Part shown: one piece after another, positions 43,131 to 52,377 of the stretch | Layout: each line of letters starts with the position of its first letter | Numbering within the stretch: position 1 is the stretch's first letter | Source of the DNA: Pseudomonas hefeiensis | GTDB taxonomy: Bacteria; Pseudomonadota; Gammaproteobacteria; Pseudomonadales; Pseudomonadaceae | Direction: 5' to 3' | Assembly: GCF_030687835.1 (NCBI RefSeq) | Contig: NZ_CP117449.1 | Coordinates: 6,019,001 to 6,083,000 of the forward strand | Length of the DNA: 64,000 nucleotides | Notes under the pieces: model-generated | What the model was told of the DNA's origin: nothing | Seen by the model: only the letters and a program-made list of their open reading frames with translations | Database searches by the model: none | Translations under genes and position numbers: made by a program

Positions 43131-43546
43131 TCATCGCAGGGGGTCTCCACCAAGTGCTCCATCATCGCGCTGAGCTTTTCCGAATCTCGCCGACGCCCTT
43201 GTAACCGCTGCTGGGCAGCGGCCGTGTGCTGTGCCTGTTGCGCCTGTTCATCGTCCAGTGCCTGCAATGCCCGCGCTTGCTCGGCCAACTCGCCGATCAA
43301 GCGACGTTCCTGGGCACTCCAGGCATTCAGTTCGCACACGCTCAGCGCCCGGCCACGGTGCTCGCCGTACAACGCCTCGCGCTGCGCCGCCTGCTGCTCA
43401 CGACTCGCCTGCATGCGCGCCCGCGCGGCAACAACCGCGGCTTCGCGCTCACGCAAAAGTTCACGCTGCTGGCGCCACGCCCGCTCGGCTTGCGCTTCGC
43501 GGTGGCGACGTATCGGCGCCAGGGCGTCCAGATCAACCCGGGACAT
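43127..43546 (-). CDS. hrpO: T3SS stalk protein HrpO (SctO)
   Basis: 139 residues, almost wholly coiled-coil with many Arg, Gln, Glu and Ala (RHREAQAERAWRQQRELLREREAAVVAARARMQASREQQ). This matches HrpO/YscO/FliJ, the stalk that links the ATPase to HrcV. Overlaps hrcN by 14 bp and hrpP by 4 bp. Confidence 0.9.
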   Translation of the reverse strand: MSRVDLDALAPIRRHREAQAERAWRQQRELLREREAAVVAARARMQASREQQAAQREALYGEHRGRALSVCELNAWSAQERRLIGELAEQARALQALDDEQAQQAQHTAAAQQRLQGRRRDSEKLSAMMEHLVETPCDE

Positions 43547-44894
43547 AGGCGGTCAACTGCTGCAAGTGGGCGAGCGTGGACGCAAACGGCTCCGGCTCGC
43601 GCAGGTCCTGGCGCAAGAAGGCGTCCAGGGCGCCATGCGACTCCACCGCCAGATCGGTCAAGGGGTCGGCGCCGGCCTGGTATTCGCCCAAGCGCAACAT
43701 CAGTTCGATTTGCTCATAGGCCGACAGCAATCGGCGCAGATTGATGCCTGACCTCAGGTGCTCCGCCTCGGCCACGTTGGCCAAGGTTCGCGACAGGCTG
43801 GCCAGCACGTCGATTGCCGGATAGTGGCCGCGCTCCGCGAGCTTGCGCGACAACACGATGTGACCGTCGAGCAGCGAACGCACTTCATCCGCCACCGGAT
43901 CGTTCATGGAGTCCTGCTCGATGAGCACCGTATAAAACGCGGTGATGGCGCCCTCGTTGGTCAGCCCAGCCCGCTCGACCAGACGCGGCAGCAAGCTGTA
44001 GACCGACGGCGGCAGACCGCCGCGCCCCAACGGTTCGCCTGCGGCCAGGCCGATTTCACGCTGGGCCCGGGCGAAGCGGGTCAGCGAATCGATGAGCAGC
44101 AGGACACGCTGGCCTCGGGCACGAAACCCCTCAGCCAATGCCGTCGCGGTGAACGCCGCACGGGCGCGTTCCATGCTGGAACGGTCGGAGGTGGCACACA
44201 CCAGCACCGCACGGGCACGCAGTTCTTCATCCAGCTCATGGTCGAGGAATTCGCGCAGTTCACGCCCGCGCTCGCCGATCAGGCCAAACACGATGACATC
44301 GCAGTCAACGTTGCGGGCAATTTCCGCCAACAGTGTGGTCTTGCCGCAACCGGCGCCGGCGAACAGCCCCACACGCTGGCCTTCGCCGAGCGTCAGCGGG
44401 CCGTCGATGGCCCGTACGCCGGTCATCAAGGGCCGTTGGATGCGCGGTCGTGCGGTGGGCGCCGGGGCCTCGCCAATCACCGGTGATGCGTGCTGCACGT
44501 GCGAACCGGCGAACGCTCCCGTGCCGCCGTCTAGCAGTGGCCGGCCGAATCCATCCAGCACCTGGCCAAGCAACTGCGGACCCACGCACACCCGATGCGG
44601 CATGCCCAGCGGCTCCACCGCCGCACCGACCCGAACGCCCTCCAGGCCGCCCAAAGCGCTGAGCAAGGCATCGTGCTGGTCGAAGCCGACAATTTCGGCG
44701 AGCAGTGGCTCGCGTGCGTCACGTTCGACCCGGCAAAGGTCGCCGATCTGCGCCCCCGGCAGTCGACACTGCAACAGGATGCCGCTGACCCGCTGCACCC
44801 GTCCGCGCACCATGACCGGCGCGAAGCGACGCAAATGCGCCAGTTGCCCGGCCTCCCAGGCTGCCAGTCGCGCAATCGCCGCCTGCGTCATCAC
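43533..44894 (-). CDS. hrcN: T3SS ATPase HrcN (SctN)
   Basis: 453 residues. Walker A GLFAGAGCGKTTLLAEIARN, GERGREL, Walker B region VLLLIDSLTRFARAQREIGLAAGEP and the tail ERGHYPAIDVLASLSR are those of F1-beta-like T3SS ATPases. It unfolds and releases substrates from chaperones at the sorting platform. It overlaps hrpQ by 4 bp. Confidence 0.97.
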   Translation of the reverse strand: MMTQAAIARLAAWEAGQLAHLRRFAPVMVRGRVQRVSGILLQCRLPGAQIGDLCRVERDAREPLLAEIVGFDQHDALLSALGGLEGVRVGAAVEPLGMPHRVCVGPQLLGQVLDGFGRPLLDGGTGAFAGSHVQHASPVIGEAPAPTARPRIQRPLMTGVRAIDGPLTLGEGQRVGLFAGAGCGKTTLLAEIARNVDCDVIVFGLIGERGRELREFLDHELDEELRARAVLVCATSDRSSMERARAAFTATALAEGFRARGQRVLLLIDSLTRFARAQREIGLAAGEPLGRGGLPPSVYSLLPRLVERAGLTNEGAITAFYTVLIEQDSMNDPVADEVRSLLDGHIVLSRKLAERGHYPAIDVLASLSRTLANVAEAEHLRSGINLRRLLSAYEQIELMLRLGEYQAGADPLTDLAVESHGALDAFLRQDLREPEPFASTLAHLQQLTAYVPG

Positions 44895-45784
44895 CAGGTG
44901 ACCTCGTAGCGTTGGTCGCCCTCGAAGGTGACTTTACCGCTGTCGATGGCGGTCAAGCGCAGGCCATCGATCTGGTCGCCCAGGAACAACCGACGTCCAT
45001 CGGCGGTGACCACGTGGCCATGCTTGCCGCCCACGATCTGGGCGATCTGGAACGGCAACTGCGTCAGCCGCTCGTTCACGCTGGCCGTGATCCCGACTGG
45101 CGTCTCATAGCGATCATGGAAACGTTCGATCAGCCGCTCGACCACCGCCAGGCGTTGACGCGGCAACTCACCCACCAGGACCAGTTGGTCACCCTGGCTC
45201 TCGACCCGCACACCGGCACCCAAATCACGTTCCTGGAGCATGCGATCCAGCGCCAGGCGGACCGCCTCGACATTGTCCAATGCCACCTTGCTGTGTTTGA
45301 GCTGCTGGGCCGGGCTGCGCGCCACGGCCTGCGTCGGCTGGCTGGTAAAGGCCCAGGCGCTGGAGGCGACGGTGATCACCGCCGCGGCGATTGCCAGGCG
45401 CTTGGGCCACGATGGCCGCACAGCGGGCCTGGGGGTTTCCCGGTCCGCCGCCAGACCCGCGGCGTCATCCAGCGCCGCCTCTTCGGGCCAGGGTTGATCG
45501 GCCGGGGCCAGGCACAGCCAGACGCCTGCCACGGCAAACGGGGCATTACTCTGCAAGGGCTCGGCCGCTGCCCAGGGCTGGCCTTGAGCATCGCAAACCG
45601 CACCCTCCAGCAGCTCCAGCAGCCATTGGCCCTGCACCTGCCGCAGGCCCACGTGACGCCCACAGATACCTGGGTCGTAAAGCGCCAGGTCGGCATCCTC
45701 GGCCGCCCCGACCACCCATTGCTCGCCAACCAGCGGCAACGCCGCACCCCGGTGCAGACCACTCAATACGCGCAGTTCGAACAT
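44891..45784 (-). CDS. hrpQ: T3SS inner-membrane ring protein HrpQ (SctD)
   Basis: 297 residues from MFELRVLSGLHRGAALPL at 45784 (AGGAA 6 bases upstream). An N-terminal FHA-like domain covers about residues 1-95 (LALYDPGICGRHVGLRQVQGQWLLELL), then a membrane helix near 120-140 (LAIAAAVITVASSAWAF), then periplasmic ring-building domains. It forms the outer part of the inner-membrane ring with HrcJ. A longer frame to 45820 is less likely. Confidence 0.9.
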   Translation of the reverse strand: MFELRVLSGLHRGAALPLVGEQWVVGAAEDADLALYDPGICGRHVGLRQVQGQWLLELLEGAVCDAQGQPWAAAEPLQSNAPFAVAGVWLCLAPADQPWPEEAALDDAAGLAADRETPRPAVRPSWPKRLAIAAAVITVASSAWAFTSQPTQAVARSPAQQLKHSKVALDNVEAVRLALDRMLQERDLGAGVRVESQGDQLVLVGELPRQRLAVVERLIERFHDRYETPVGITASVNERLTQLPFQIAQIVGGKHGHVVTADGRRLFLGDQIDGLRLTAIDSGKVTFEGDQRYEVTW

Positions 45785-45941
45785 GGTCAGTTCCTCAAGG
45801 GGCGACAGATGCTCGCCCACGATCCGGTTGTACGACGGGGCACCGGCGGCCCCCGTCCTCTGTCACAGCCAGGCCATCGGATGCGCCTGGATTTGCATCG
45901 TTAAGTGGAGGCTCCGTTGTCGGCGCACCAAGCCCAGCCCG

Positions 45942-48026
45942 TCACGCCGCCTCCATCTGTAGTTTTTCCTGCTCAAGGTCAAAGCGCCCCAGCACGGTGA
46001 CCTGGGCGCTGCTATGCAACTCACTGAAGGCGAGCACTGGCACGTGATTGAATTCGTCGCGCAACAAATCGCGCAGCGGAGCCCGCAGGTCTTGCGCCAC
46101 CAACAGCACGGCCACGCGCTTGGCGCGCAACGGGAAACCTTCGCGCAACTGCATCACCAAGGCGCGGGTATGCAGGCTTTCCAAGGCAAAAAAGGTTTCC
46201 GTCTGGGTCTGGCGCAGCGCGTCGCGCAACAGGCCTTCAGTTTCCGGCGTCAACAGCCACACGTGCAGGCCGTCTTCGTCGCGGTACTGGTGATATATCT
46301 GCGACTTCAGGGCGATGCGCGCGTAGTCCGTCAGCGCACCGACGTCACGCTCATGCTGCCCATGCTCGATCAAGGACTCGGCGATCAGGCGCACCGCTCG
46401 CAGCGGAACACCTTCGCCGGCCAGGCGCTGGAGCACGGCGGCGAAACGGGCCAATGGCATGGTCCGCTGCAGCTCCTGCACCAGCTCTGGCTGGCCCGCT
46501 TCGAGCCAACTGAGAATCGACTTGCTCTCCTGAAGCCCCAAGAATTGCGGGCCCGTGGCAAACATGGCGCGGCTCATCCGCTCCACCAGCAACTCGGCGG
46601 CAGACACGGCCTCCACGCGCTCGTCCGCCAATAGCGGATCGTCAGGCGTCAGCCATAACCACTGATGCTCGTCACGCACCTCGCTGCCGACCTGCCCGTC
46701 GCGCGGTTCGAACGGCAACGGCCCGCGCGTCACGGCCACACGTTCTGTGAAGGTTGCCCGCAACATCGGCACCTCGTGCACGCAGAACCGGAATTCGTCG
46801 TCCTCCAGCAGCGCGCTGTATTCGATCTCAAAGGGCGGCAAGGTCAGGCCAAAGCCAGCCACCAGCGCATTACGTTTCTTACGGATCGCCTGGATGACCT
46901 CCTCGGCCGCAGCGTTGCCTTCCACCGCTTTGGAAAACTGCAAAAGATAGGCACGGGTCGGGTCGAAGCTGCGCAGGTCTTCAGCGCCGTTCTGTGCAGG
47001 GGCAACGACGTCGATCGGTTGCTCGCTCTGGCGCGCCTGCCGTGCGCGGGCGTACAGCTGAACGATGCCCGCGGTGCCGGTGATCAAGGCGATAACAACG
47101 AACACCAGCGTGGGCATGCCGGGCAGGGCCGCGAAGCCGAGCATTCCCACCGAAGCAATCACCCAGGCCTTGGGTTCGGCGGTCAACTGCTGGGCGATTT
47201 CCTTGCCGACGCTGCTACCCGCCGGTTGCCCTTCGGGCGACACCCGGGTGATGATCATGCCCGCAGTGAGCGAAATCAGCAGAGCCGGAATCTGCGCGAT
47301 CAGACCGTCACCGATGGTCAACACGGCATACAAGTGCATCGATTCGGACGCGCCCATGTCGTGCTGCATCATCCCGATCGAAAAGCCGCCGATAAGGTTG
47401 ATCACTACGATCACCAAGCCCGCGATGGCATCGCCCTTGACGAACTTCATCGCCCCGTCCATCGCACCGAACAGCTGGCTTTCCTTGTTCAGCTCCTCGC
47501 GGCGCCGCCGGGCTTCGCTGACATCGATCAGGTTCGCGCGCAGGTCGCTGTCGATGGACATTTGCTTGCCTGGCAGTGCGTCCAGTGTGAAACGTGCCGC
47601 CACTTCGGCGACCCGCTCCGAGCCCTTGGTGATCACCAGGAAGTTGACCACCGTCAGAATGAGGAAGATGACCAACCCGACCGCCAGGTTGCCCCCCACC
47701 ACAAAATCGCCGAACGCCTGGACGATATGACCGGCGTCGCCCTGGAGCAGGATCAATCGGGTGGTCGCCACTGACAATGCCAACCGGAACAGCGTGGTCA
47801 GCAGCAGCACCGCGGGAAACGAGGAGAACGCCAGTGGCCGTGGCAGGTATAGCGACAGCACAATCAGCAGGCAGGAGATACAAATGTTGATCGCGATCAG
47901 CGCATCGACCACCGGGGTCGGCAAGGGCAGGATCAGCATGAACACGATGCCGAGCACCACGAACGCCCCGACCACTTCGACGCGCCGCAGCGCTTCGTTG
48001 GCGACTTTGTTCAACAGGGCGATCAT
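45942..48026 (-). CDS. hrcV: T3SS export apparatus protein HrcV (SctV)
   Basis: 694 residues. The N-terminal half has about eight membrane segments with the FHIPEP-family signatures TRLILLQGDAGHIVQAFGDFVVGGN, FTLDALPGKQMSIDSDLRANLI and GDAIAGLVIVVINLIGG. The C-terminal cytoplasmic domain forms the nonameric ring that receives chaperone-substrate complexes. Its start overlaps the hrpJ stop. A 157-bp gap to hrpQ is larger than elsewhere in this operon, and I see no gene or hrp box in it. Confidence 0.97.
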   Translation of the reverse strand: MIALLNKVANEALRRVEVVGAFVVLGIVFMLILPLPTPVVDALIAINICISCLLIVLSLYLPRPLAFSSFPAVLLLTTLFRLALSVATTRLILLQGDAGHIVQAFGDFVVGGNLAVGLVIFLILTVVNFLVITKGSERVAEVAARFTLDALPGKQMSIDSDLRANLIDVSEARRRREELNKESQLFGAMDGAMKFVKGDAIAGLVIVVINLIGGFSIGMMQHDMGASESMHLYAVLTIGDGLIAQIPALLISLTAGMIITRVSPEGQPAGSSVGKEIAQQLTAEPKAWVIASVGMLGFAALPGMPTLVFVVIALITGTAGIVQLYARARQARQSEQPIDVVAPAQNGAEDLRSFDPTRAYLLQFSKAVEGNAAAEEVIQAIRKKRNALVAGFGLTLPPFEIEYSALLEDDEFRFCVHEVPMLRATFTERVAVTRGPLPFEPRDGQVGSEVRDEHQWLWLTPDDPLLADERVEAVSAAELLVERMSRAMFATGPQFLGLQESKSILSWLEAGQPELVQELQRTMPLARFAAVLQRLAGEGVPLRAVRLIAESLIEHGQHERDVGALTDYARIALKSQIYHQYRDEDGLHVWLLTPETEGLLRDALRQTQTETFFALESLHTRALVMQLREGFPLRAKRVAVLLVAQDLRAPLRDLLRDEFNHVPVLAFSELHSSAQVTVLGRFDLEQEKLQMEAA

Positions 48027-49159
48027 GAGCGCGCTCCAATCACCGGGGCAGCGGTCTGGCAGCGGGGGTCGTCACGGGAGCGCTCATCGAGCAGCACCAA
48101 CAGGTTCTTCAGCGCGGTCTGTCGGCTTTTGCCATCACGCCAGAGTGGCAGCGGCAAACGCTTGAGCAAGGGGTACAGGCCGTTCAGAGAAACCAGTTGG
48201 TCCCGCTCCTCTTCTCCACCCAATTCACGTCCTATACGCCGTACTTCCGCCGCCGACAGGCCACTGCTGACAAACCCCAGCATGCGCTGGAGCAACAGCA
48301 CGGCCGTGAGCTGGCTGGCCGGACAACTGTAGGCCAGTTGCTCGAGCAAACGGCGGCAGCTGTGCAGGACACTGCCCAGTTGCGTCGAGGCGGCAAGGCC
48401 GATCAACAACGTGCGCAACAGGGCGGTTGGGCGTGAAGGCGTGTGCGCAGCGATGTCGTCAGCCAGTGCCCGGCGCATCATGTCCAGCCCCGGCACGAAC
48501 GCCGCCTCGCCGAACAGGCCAAGCAATGCCTGCATCATGGTGGGCAACGACTGCTTGAGCACCACGGTGTCGTAGTAGAGCCGCCTTACCGCCTGGCGCA
48601 GCTCGGGATCGCCGCCCGAAGCGCGCAAAGCCTCGGCGATATTCATGCCCGCCTGGATCTGTGCGCCATAACGCTCGCGCAATAGCTGCAGGTAGTCGCG
48701 AGCGCGCTGGGCTTCAACGAGACGACCTTGCACTTGGGCATCGCGCAAGGCTTGCTGCAGGATCAGGTCGGTACGGGCCGGGTCACCACCGGTGGACTGC
48801 ACCACCTCTTCAAGCACCGGCTCGCCACACAGCAACAGACCGGCCTGGGCCGCCATTGCCCCCAGGCTCTGCTTGCCTGGGTGGCCGAGTTGGTCGTACC
48901 ACTGCTCCAACTGCTCGCGCGTCTCGACCCGCACCTGGCCCACCTCGCTGCGGGCATTGCGTATGCGCCGCTGGCTCAGCGCCTTGGTATTGCGCTCCAC
49001 GTGATGGCTGAAGGTCATGCCGACCTCCTCCATCGAATTGGACTGCACGGACTGGGCCGATGCGACAGGCTTGCCCATGCCCACCATGGCCGAAGCGGCC
49101 TGGGCAAGGTTGACGGCAATATGCGCATTTGTCGGGGCTTCTACTTTCATGATGGCCAT
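48023..49159 (-). CDS. hrpJ: T3SS gatekeeper HrpJ (SctW)
   Basis: 378 residues; ATG 49159 or 49150 may be used, both without a strong ribosome site. The N-terminus is polar, as in secreted substrates. The body is helical with HrpJ/InvE/YopN-TyeA features (RQAVRRLYYDTVVLKQSLPTMMQALL, ALLRTLLIGLAASTQLGSVLHSCRRLLEQLAY). It controls the order of translocator and effector release. It is the first gene of the minus-strand operon, behind an hrp box about 25 bp upstream. Confidence 0.9.
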   Translation of the reverse strand: MAIMKVEAPTNAHIAVNLAQAASAMVGMGKPVASAQSVQSNSMEEVGMTFSHHVERNTKALSQRRIRNARSEVGQVRVETREQLEQWYDQLGHPGKQSLGAMAAQAGLLLCGEPVLEEVVQSTGGDPARTDLILQQALRDAQVQGRLVEAQRARDYLQLLRERYGAQIQAGMNIAEALRASGGDPELRQAVRRLYYDTVVLKQSLPTMMQALLGLFGEAAFVPGLDMMRRALADDIAAHTPSRPTALLRTLLIGLAASTQLGSVLHSCRRLLEQLAYSCPASQLTAVLLLQRMLGFVSSGLSAAEVRRIGRELGGEEERDQLVSLNGLYPLLKRLPLPLWRDGKSRQTALKNLLVLLDERSRDDPRCQTAAPVIGARS

Positions 49160-49181
49160 GAGCGTGGTTTCGGACGCTCAG

Positions 49182-49210
49182 TGGGTGGCGGCGATCCAGC
49201 ATTCAGTTCC
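49182..49210 (-). promoter_or_regulatory. hrp box of the hrpJ-hrcU operon
   Basis: On the minus strand: GGAACT (49210-49205), 16-bp spacer, CCACCCA (49188-49182). One difference from GGAACC. Transcription would begin only about 15-25 bp before hrpJ, giving a very short leader. Confidence 0.85.
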
Positions 49211-49394
49211 ATCACCGGCCATGGCCTTGTCTGAACGATTCGGGTGAGTTGACGGCAGGTCTCTTCCCGAGCGTTTGCTCGGTGCAATTTCATGCAGTGA
49301 AGCTCGGGTCGGCTGTGCATGCCCTTGCACAAATAGAGTAGAAACACTAAATAAAAAGTCTTATTTATCAATCTGATAAATCATTAACCTGGCT

Positions 49395-49410
49395 TGGCAC
49401 AGGTCCTGCT
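49395..49410 (+). promoter_or_regulatory. Sigma54 promoter of hrpL
   Basis: TTGGCAC with GG at 49396-49397 and CTGCT with GC at 49408-49409, exactly 10 bp apart: the -24/-12 pattern for RpoN. It lies about 60 bp before hrpL, so activation by the HrpS-like protein is expected. Confidence 0.85.
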
Positions 49411-49470
49411 GATAGGGGAAACGTCGACATTTTTATCGACGCTATGGAACCTATTCAGAGGGATTTATTG

Positions 49471-50022
49471 ATGAACAGCCTGAATCTCATGGCCCCCCCG
49501 CAAACCTCCCCGGCACCCGCAGGTGCGCCAGACATCTGCTTCGGCGAGGAACGCAAGCTGCGTCTGTTTGTGCAAAAACGTGTACTCAATCAAGACGACG
49601 CCGACGACATCATCCAGCTCACGTACCTGGAAGCCTGGCGCAACCAGCAGAAGTTCAAAGGGCTGGCAAAGCAGGACACTTGGTTGTGTGGCATCGCCCT
49701 CAACCTGATCCGCAACCACTTCCGCCGCTTCTACGCGCAGCCACCGCTGAGTACTTTCGACGAAAGCGAGTTCCACGAGTCCAGTGACGACATTGACCTG
49801 AGTGAACTGTGCGACAACCGTCGGCTGTTGGACCGTACGCTGTTAGCCATGGACGCGCTGTCCAAGGACATGCGCGATACCCTGTGGACCGCGGTGGACA
49901 CCGAGAGCAGCTACCGCGATGCCGCCGAACGGCTGGGCGTCCCTATTGGCACCGTGCGCTCAAGGTTGTTTCGTGCGCGTGAGCAACTCAAACGAAGCGT
50001 CTATGGAGAAGCCCGGCCATGA
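49471..50022 (+). CDS. hrpL: ECF sigma factor HrpL
   Basis: 183 residues from ATG 49471, which follows GAGGGA at a good distance; the in-frame ATG at 49444 has no site. Sigma-70 region 2 shows LRLFVQKRVLNQDDADDIIQLTYLEAWRNQQKF and TWLCGIALNLIRNHFRRFY; region 4 shows YRDAAERLGVPIGTVRSRLFRAREQLKR. The WLCGIALNLIRNHFR segment is the same as in P. syringae HrpL. It reads the hrp boxes of this cluster. The stop overlaps the acetyltransferase start by 4 bp. Confidence 0.95.
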   Translation: MNSLNLMAPPQTSPAPAGAPDICFGEERKLRLFVQKRVLNQDDADDIIQLTYLEAWRNQQKFKGLAKQDTWLCGIALNLIRNHFRRFYAQPPLSTFDESEFHESSDDIDLSELCDNRRLLDRTLLAMDALSKDMRDTLWTAVDTESSYRDAAERLGVPIGTVRSRLFRAREQLKRSVYGEARP

Positions 50023-50615
50023 CCCATAATCGTTTGAACAGCCGGCCCAACCTGCCACGCGGCGTGCGCCGCTACACCCCCGACGACTTGCCGGTGATGA
50101 CAGCTATCTTCAACGAAAGCGCTCTGGGGGGAACCAGTTCCCCCGTACTGAGAGCGTTTTCCCTGAAGGAAATGACGTTCTTCGTCGACTGTTTCGTCAA
50201 GGAGGGTGACCCGATCTACGTGCTCGAACGTGCCGGCGAAGTCGTCGCCTGGTTGATCGTCAACCGCTTCTGCTGGGGAGCCCAGGCCTGCCGATTGACC
50301 GGCGAAGTGTCGATCTACGTGCGCAACGACCACATCGGCAGCGGCGTAGGCATCCGCCTCGGCCAAGCCGCGGTGGTGCTGGCCAGGCAGTATGGTTTCG
50401 AGACGCTGGTGGCCTGGATCATCGAGCACAACGAGGCCAGCAAACGCGGCGTACAAGGGCTTGGCGCCACGCAATGGGGACGTTTTCCCGGCATTGCCCG
50501 GTTCGCAGAGAACCGTGCGGACGTCGTGCTCTATGGACTGCACCTGACGCCAGGCGACACGGCACCCACCACCCTTTCTGCGCCGGAGCAAAACGAGGAG
50601 GCCAGTCTGGCGTGA
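50019..50615 (+). CDS. GNAT-family N-acetyltransferase coupled to hrpL
   Basis: 198 residues beginning at the ATGA overlap with hrpL. The GNAT fold shows RRYTPDDLPVMTAIFNES, the strand GEVSIYVRNDHIGSGVGIRLGQAAVVLARQYGFETLVAWIIEHNEASKRG, which contains a GSGVGIRLG acetyl-CoA loop, and a late NEAS segment. This layout resembles phosphinothricin-type acetyltransferases. The substrate is unknown. A fixed stoichiometric link with the T3SS master sigma factor is unusual, and the protein may modify a T3SS component or be induced alongside it. Confidence 0.78.
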   Translation: MTHNRLNSRPNLPRGVRRYTPDDLPVMTAIFNESALGGTSSPVLRAFSLKEMTFFVDCFVKEGDPIYVLERAGEVVAWLIVNRFCWGAQACRLTGEVSIYVRNDHIGSGVGIRLGQAAVVLARQYGFETLVAWIIEHNEASKRGVQGLGATQWGRFPGIARFAENRADVVLYGLHLTPGDTAPTTLSAPEQNEEASLA

Positions 50616-50734
50616 GTCTGCGGCTCGTTCGGCTGTAGGTCGGGCGAGCCACATTTTTTATCAAGCAGAGGCCTGTGCCACTTTCTGCACTGATCACAGG
50701 CAACGTCATTTTCCCAGGGTTTATTCGACACATT

Positions 50735-50864
50735 GTGGCGAGGGGATTTATCCCCGTTGGGCTACGAAGCAGCCCTGAAACCTGACATCACTGTCTGTCT
50801 GGTAGATGGAGTCGACAGTGTTGGGGCTGCTTCGCAGCCCAGCGGGGATAAATCCCCTCGCCAC
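50735..50864. repeat. Long inverted repeat (GTGGCGAGGGG family)
   Basis: Arm 50735-50775 (GTGGCGAGGGGATTTATCCC...) mirrored at 50823-50864 (...GGGATAAATCCCCTCGCCAC). Same family as 37770-37899. It lies in the 317-bp gap between the convergent acetyltransferase and P450 genes; no gene is seen there. Confidence 0.85.
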
Positions 50865-50932
50865 AAATTCATACGTCCTCTCAAGTAAACTGCATGCACC
50901 GTCACCCGGGCTCCTCCCGGCAAGCAACCGCC

Positions 50933-52147
50933 TCAATCCACCGACCAGCACACCGGCAACGCCTCGGGCCCTCTGAAGTTGGGCACATAGCGCCAGCGTA
51001 CGGCGCCGGGATCGACCGCCAATTGCAGCCCAGGGCAGCGCCGAAGAAGTGTATTCAAGGCAATTTCCAATTCCTGCCGGGCCAGCGAGGCGCCCAGGCA
51101 GTAGTGCGTGCCTTTGCCGAAAGACATGTGCGGACAGGCCGGGCGAGTGATATCGAGTGTGTCAGGATTTTCACACAACCCTTGGTCACGATTGGCTGAG
51201 CCCACCACCGCAATCAGCAGTTGCCCGCGCAGCAAGCGTTGCCCGGCCAGTTCGGTGTCCCGGGTGACGAAGCGGACCATGGCCCGTTCCACCGAGGAGT
51301 CATAGCGCAGAAACTCTTCGACCGCACCAGGCATCAACGCCGGCTCGTCACGCAATCGCGCCAGCGCCTTGGGGTGCTGCACGAGCATGTGCACAGCATT
51401 GCCGATCATCGACGCCGACGTTTCGTGCCCGGCAATGATCAGCAGCGCGATCATGCTGCACAGTTCACTTTGGCTGAGCATGCTGCCCTCTTCCTCGACC
51501 TGCACCAGCGCCGAAACCAGATCGTCACCCGGCTGCGCTCGACGCTGGTCGATCAGCGCGAGCATGTAGCCGGCGAATTCGTTGTAGCAACGCTGCAACT
51601 CGCTCAGGTCATGCCCCACCTGCTGGACGATCATGTGGGACCAGCGGCGGAAATCGTCACGGTCTTGCGCGGGGACGCCAAGCAGTTCGGCGATGACGGT
51701 GATCGATAACGGGAATGCATATTGGCTCACCACATCCATTTGTCCGCCCGACTGCACTGGCTCCAGCAACGTCTCGGCGATCTGTTCGATACGAGGCCGC
51801 AGGGCGTTCACCGCCTTCAACGTGAAAGCCTTGTTGACCAGGCGACGCAAGCGGCGATGACTGTCACCGTCGCGGTTGAGCATGTGGTCATTAAGAAACG
51901 CGATGGATTGCTCGCCGCCAAGCATCGCGGCAAACTGCGCATCGATCCGCGACGGGTCACGGGCAAAGCGCTCGTTGTCCAGCAGCACCTCCTCGACTTC
52001 CCGCGCACCGGTGACGTACCACATCGGCAGCTGCCCTTCGGCCTGGCTGAAGAACACCGGAGACGCCTGGCGCAGCGCCGCATAATGCCGATAAGCCTCG
52101 CCGCGAAACGCGTCGCTATTCAAATCAAGGGTACGCTCGTAAGCCAT
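50933..52147 (-). CDS. Cytochrome P450
   Basis: 404 residues from MAYERTLDLN at 52147 (GGAG 7 bases upstream). I-helix oxygen motif AGHETS (239-244), ExxR Glu278-Arg281, and the haem loop FGKGTHYCLG with Cys350 as the iron ligand. It is a soluble bacterial class I P450 needing external ferredoxin and reductase, neither of which is encoded next to it. Substrate unknown. It sits between the T3SS and the effector locus, without an acceptable hrp box. Confidence 0.9.
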   Translation of the reverse strand: MAYERTLDLNSDAFRGEAYRHYAALRQASPVFFSQAEGQLPMWYVTGAREVEEVLLDNERFARDPSRIDAQFAAMLGGEQSIAFLNDHMLNRDGDSHRRLRRLVNKAFTLKAVNALRPRIEQIAETLLEPVQSGGQMDVVSQYAFPLSITVIAELLGVPAQDRDDFRRWSHMIVQQVGHDLSELQRCYNEFAGYMLALIDQRRAQPGDDLVSALVQVEEEGSMLSQSELCSMIALLIIAGHETSASMIGNAVHMLVQHPKALARLRDEPALMPGAVEEFLRYDSSVERAMVRFVTRDTELAGQRLLRGQLLIAVVGSANRDQGLCENPDTLDITRPACPHMSFGKGTHYCLGASLARQELEIALNTLLRRCPGLQLAVDPGAVRWRYVPNFRGPEALPVCWSVD

Positions 52148-52210
52148 GAACACTCTCCAGGGGCATGAATCGTTGCTCCTTGAGTGGCAGGGCTCGCCAA
52201 AAAAGATCCC

Positions 52211-52300
52211 TGTGGGAGCGAGCCTGCTCGCGATAGCGGTGTATCAGTCACCTCAATGTTGGCTGACTCACCGCTATCGCGAGCAGGCTCGCTCCCACAT
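52211..52300. repeat. REP element pair (inverted)
   Basis: TGTGGGAGCGAGCCTGCTCG at 52211 and CGCGAGCAGGCTCGCTCCCA near 52279, inverted, in the divergent gap between the P450 and serine hydrolase genes, where it is close to both promoters. Confidence 0.85.
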
Positions 52301-52377
52301 GGGGTCGTCCTGTCGATGAACCGTTTGCACGGCCAGCGTCACTCAAAGGGAAACACCAACCCTTGCGTGGAGCCGAC

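Noticed and set aside
52181..52210. Possible hrp box for the P450 gene (GGGATC-N17-CCACTCA on the minus strand)
   Set aside because: The -35 half has two mismatches and the spacer is 17 bp instead of 15-16.
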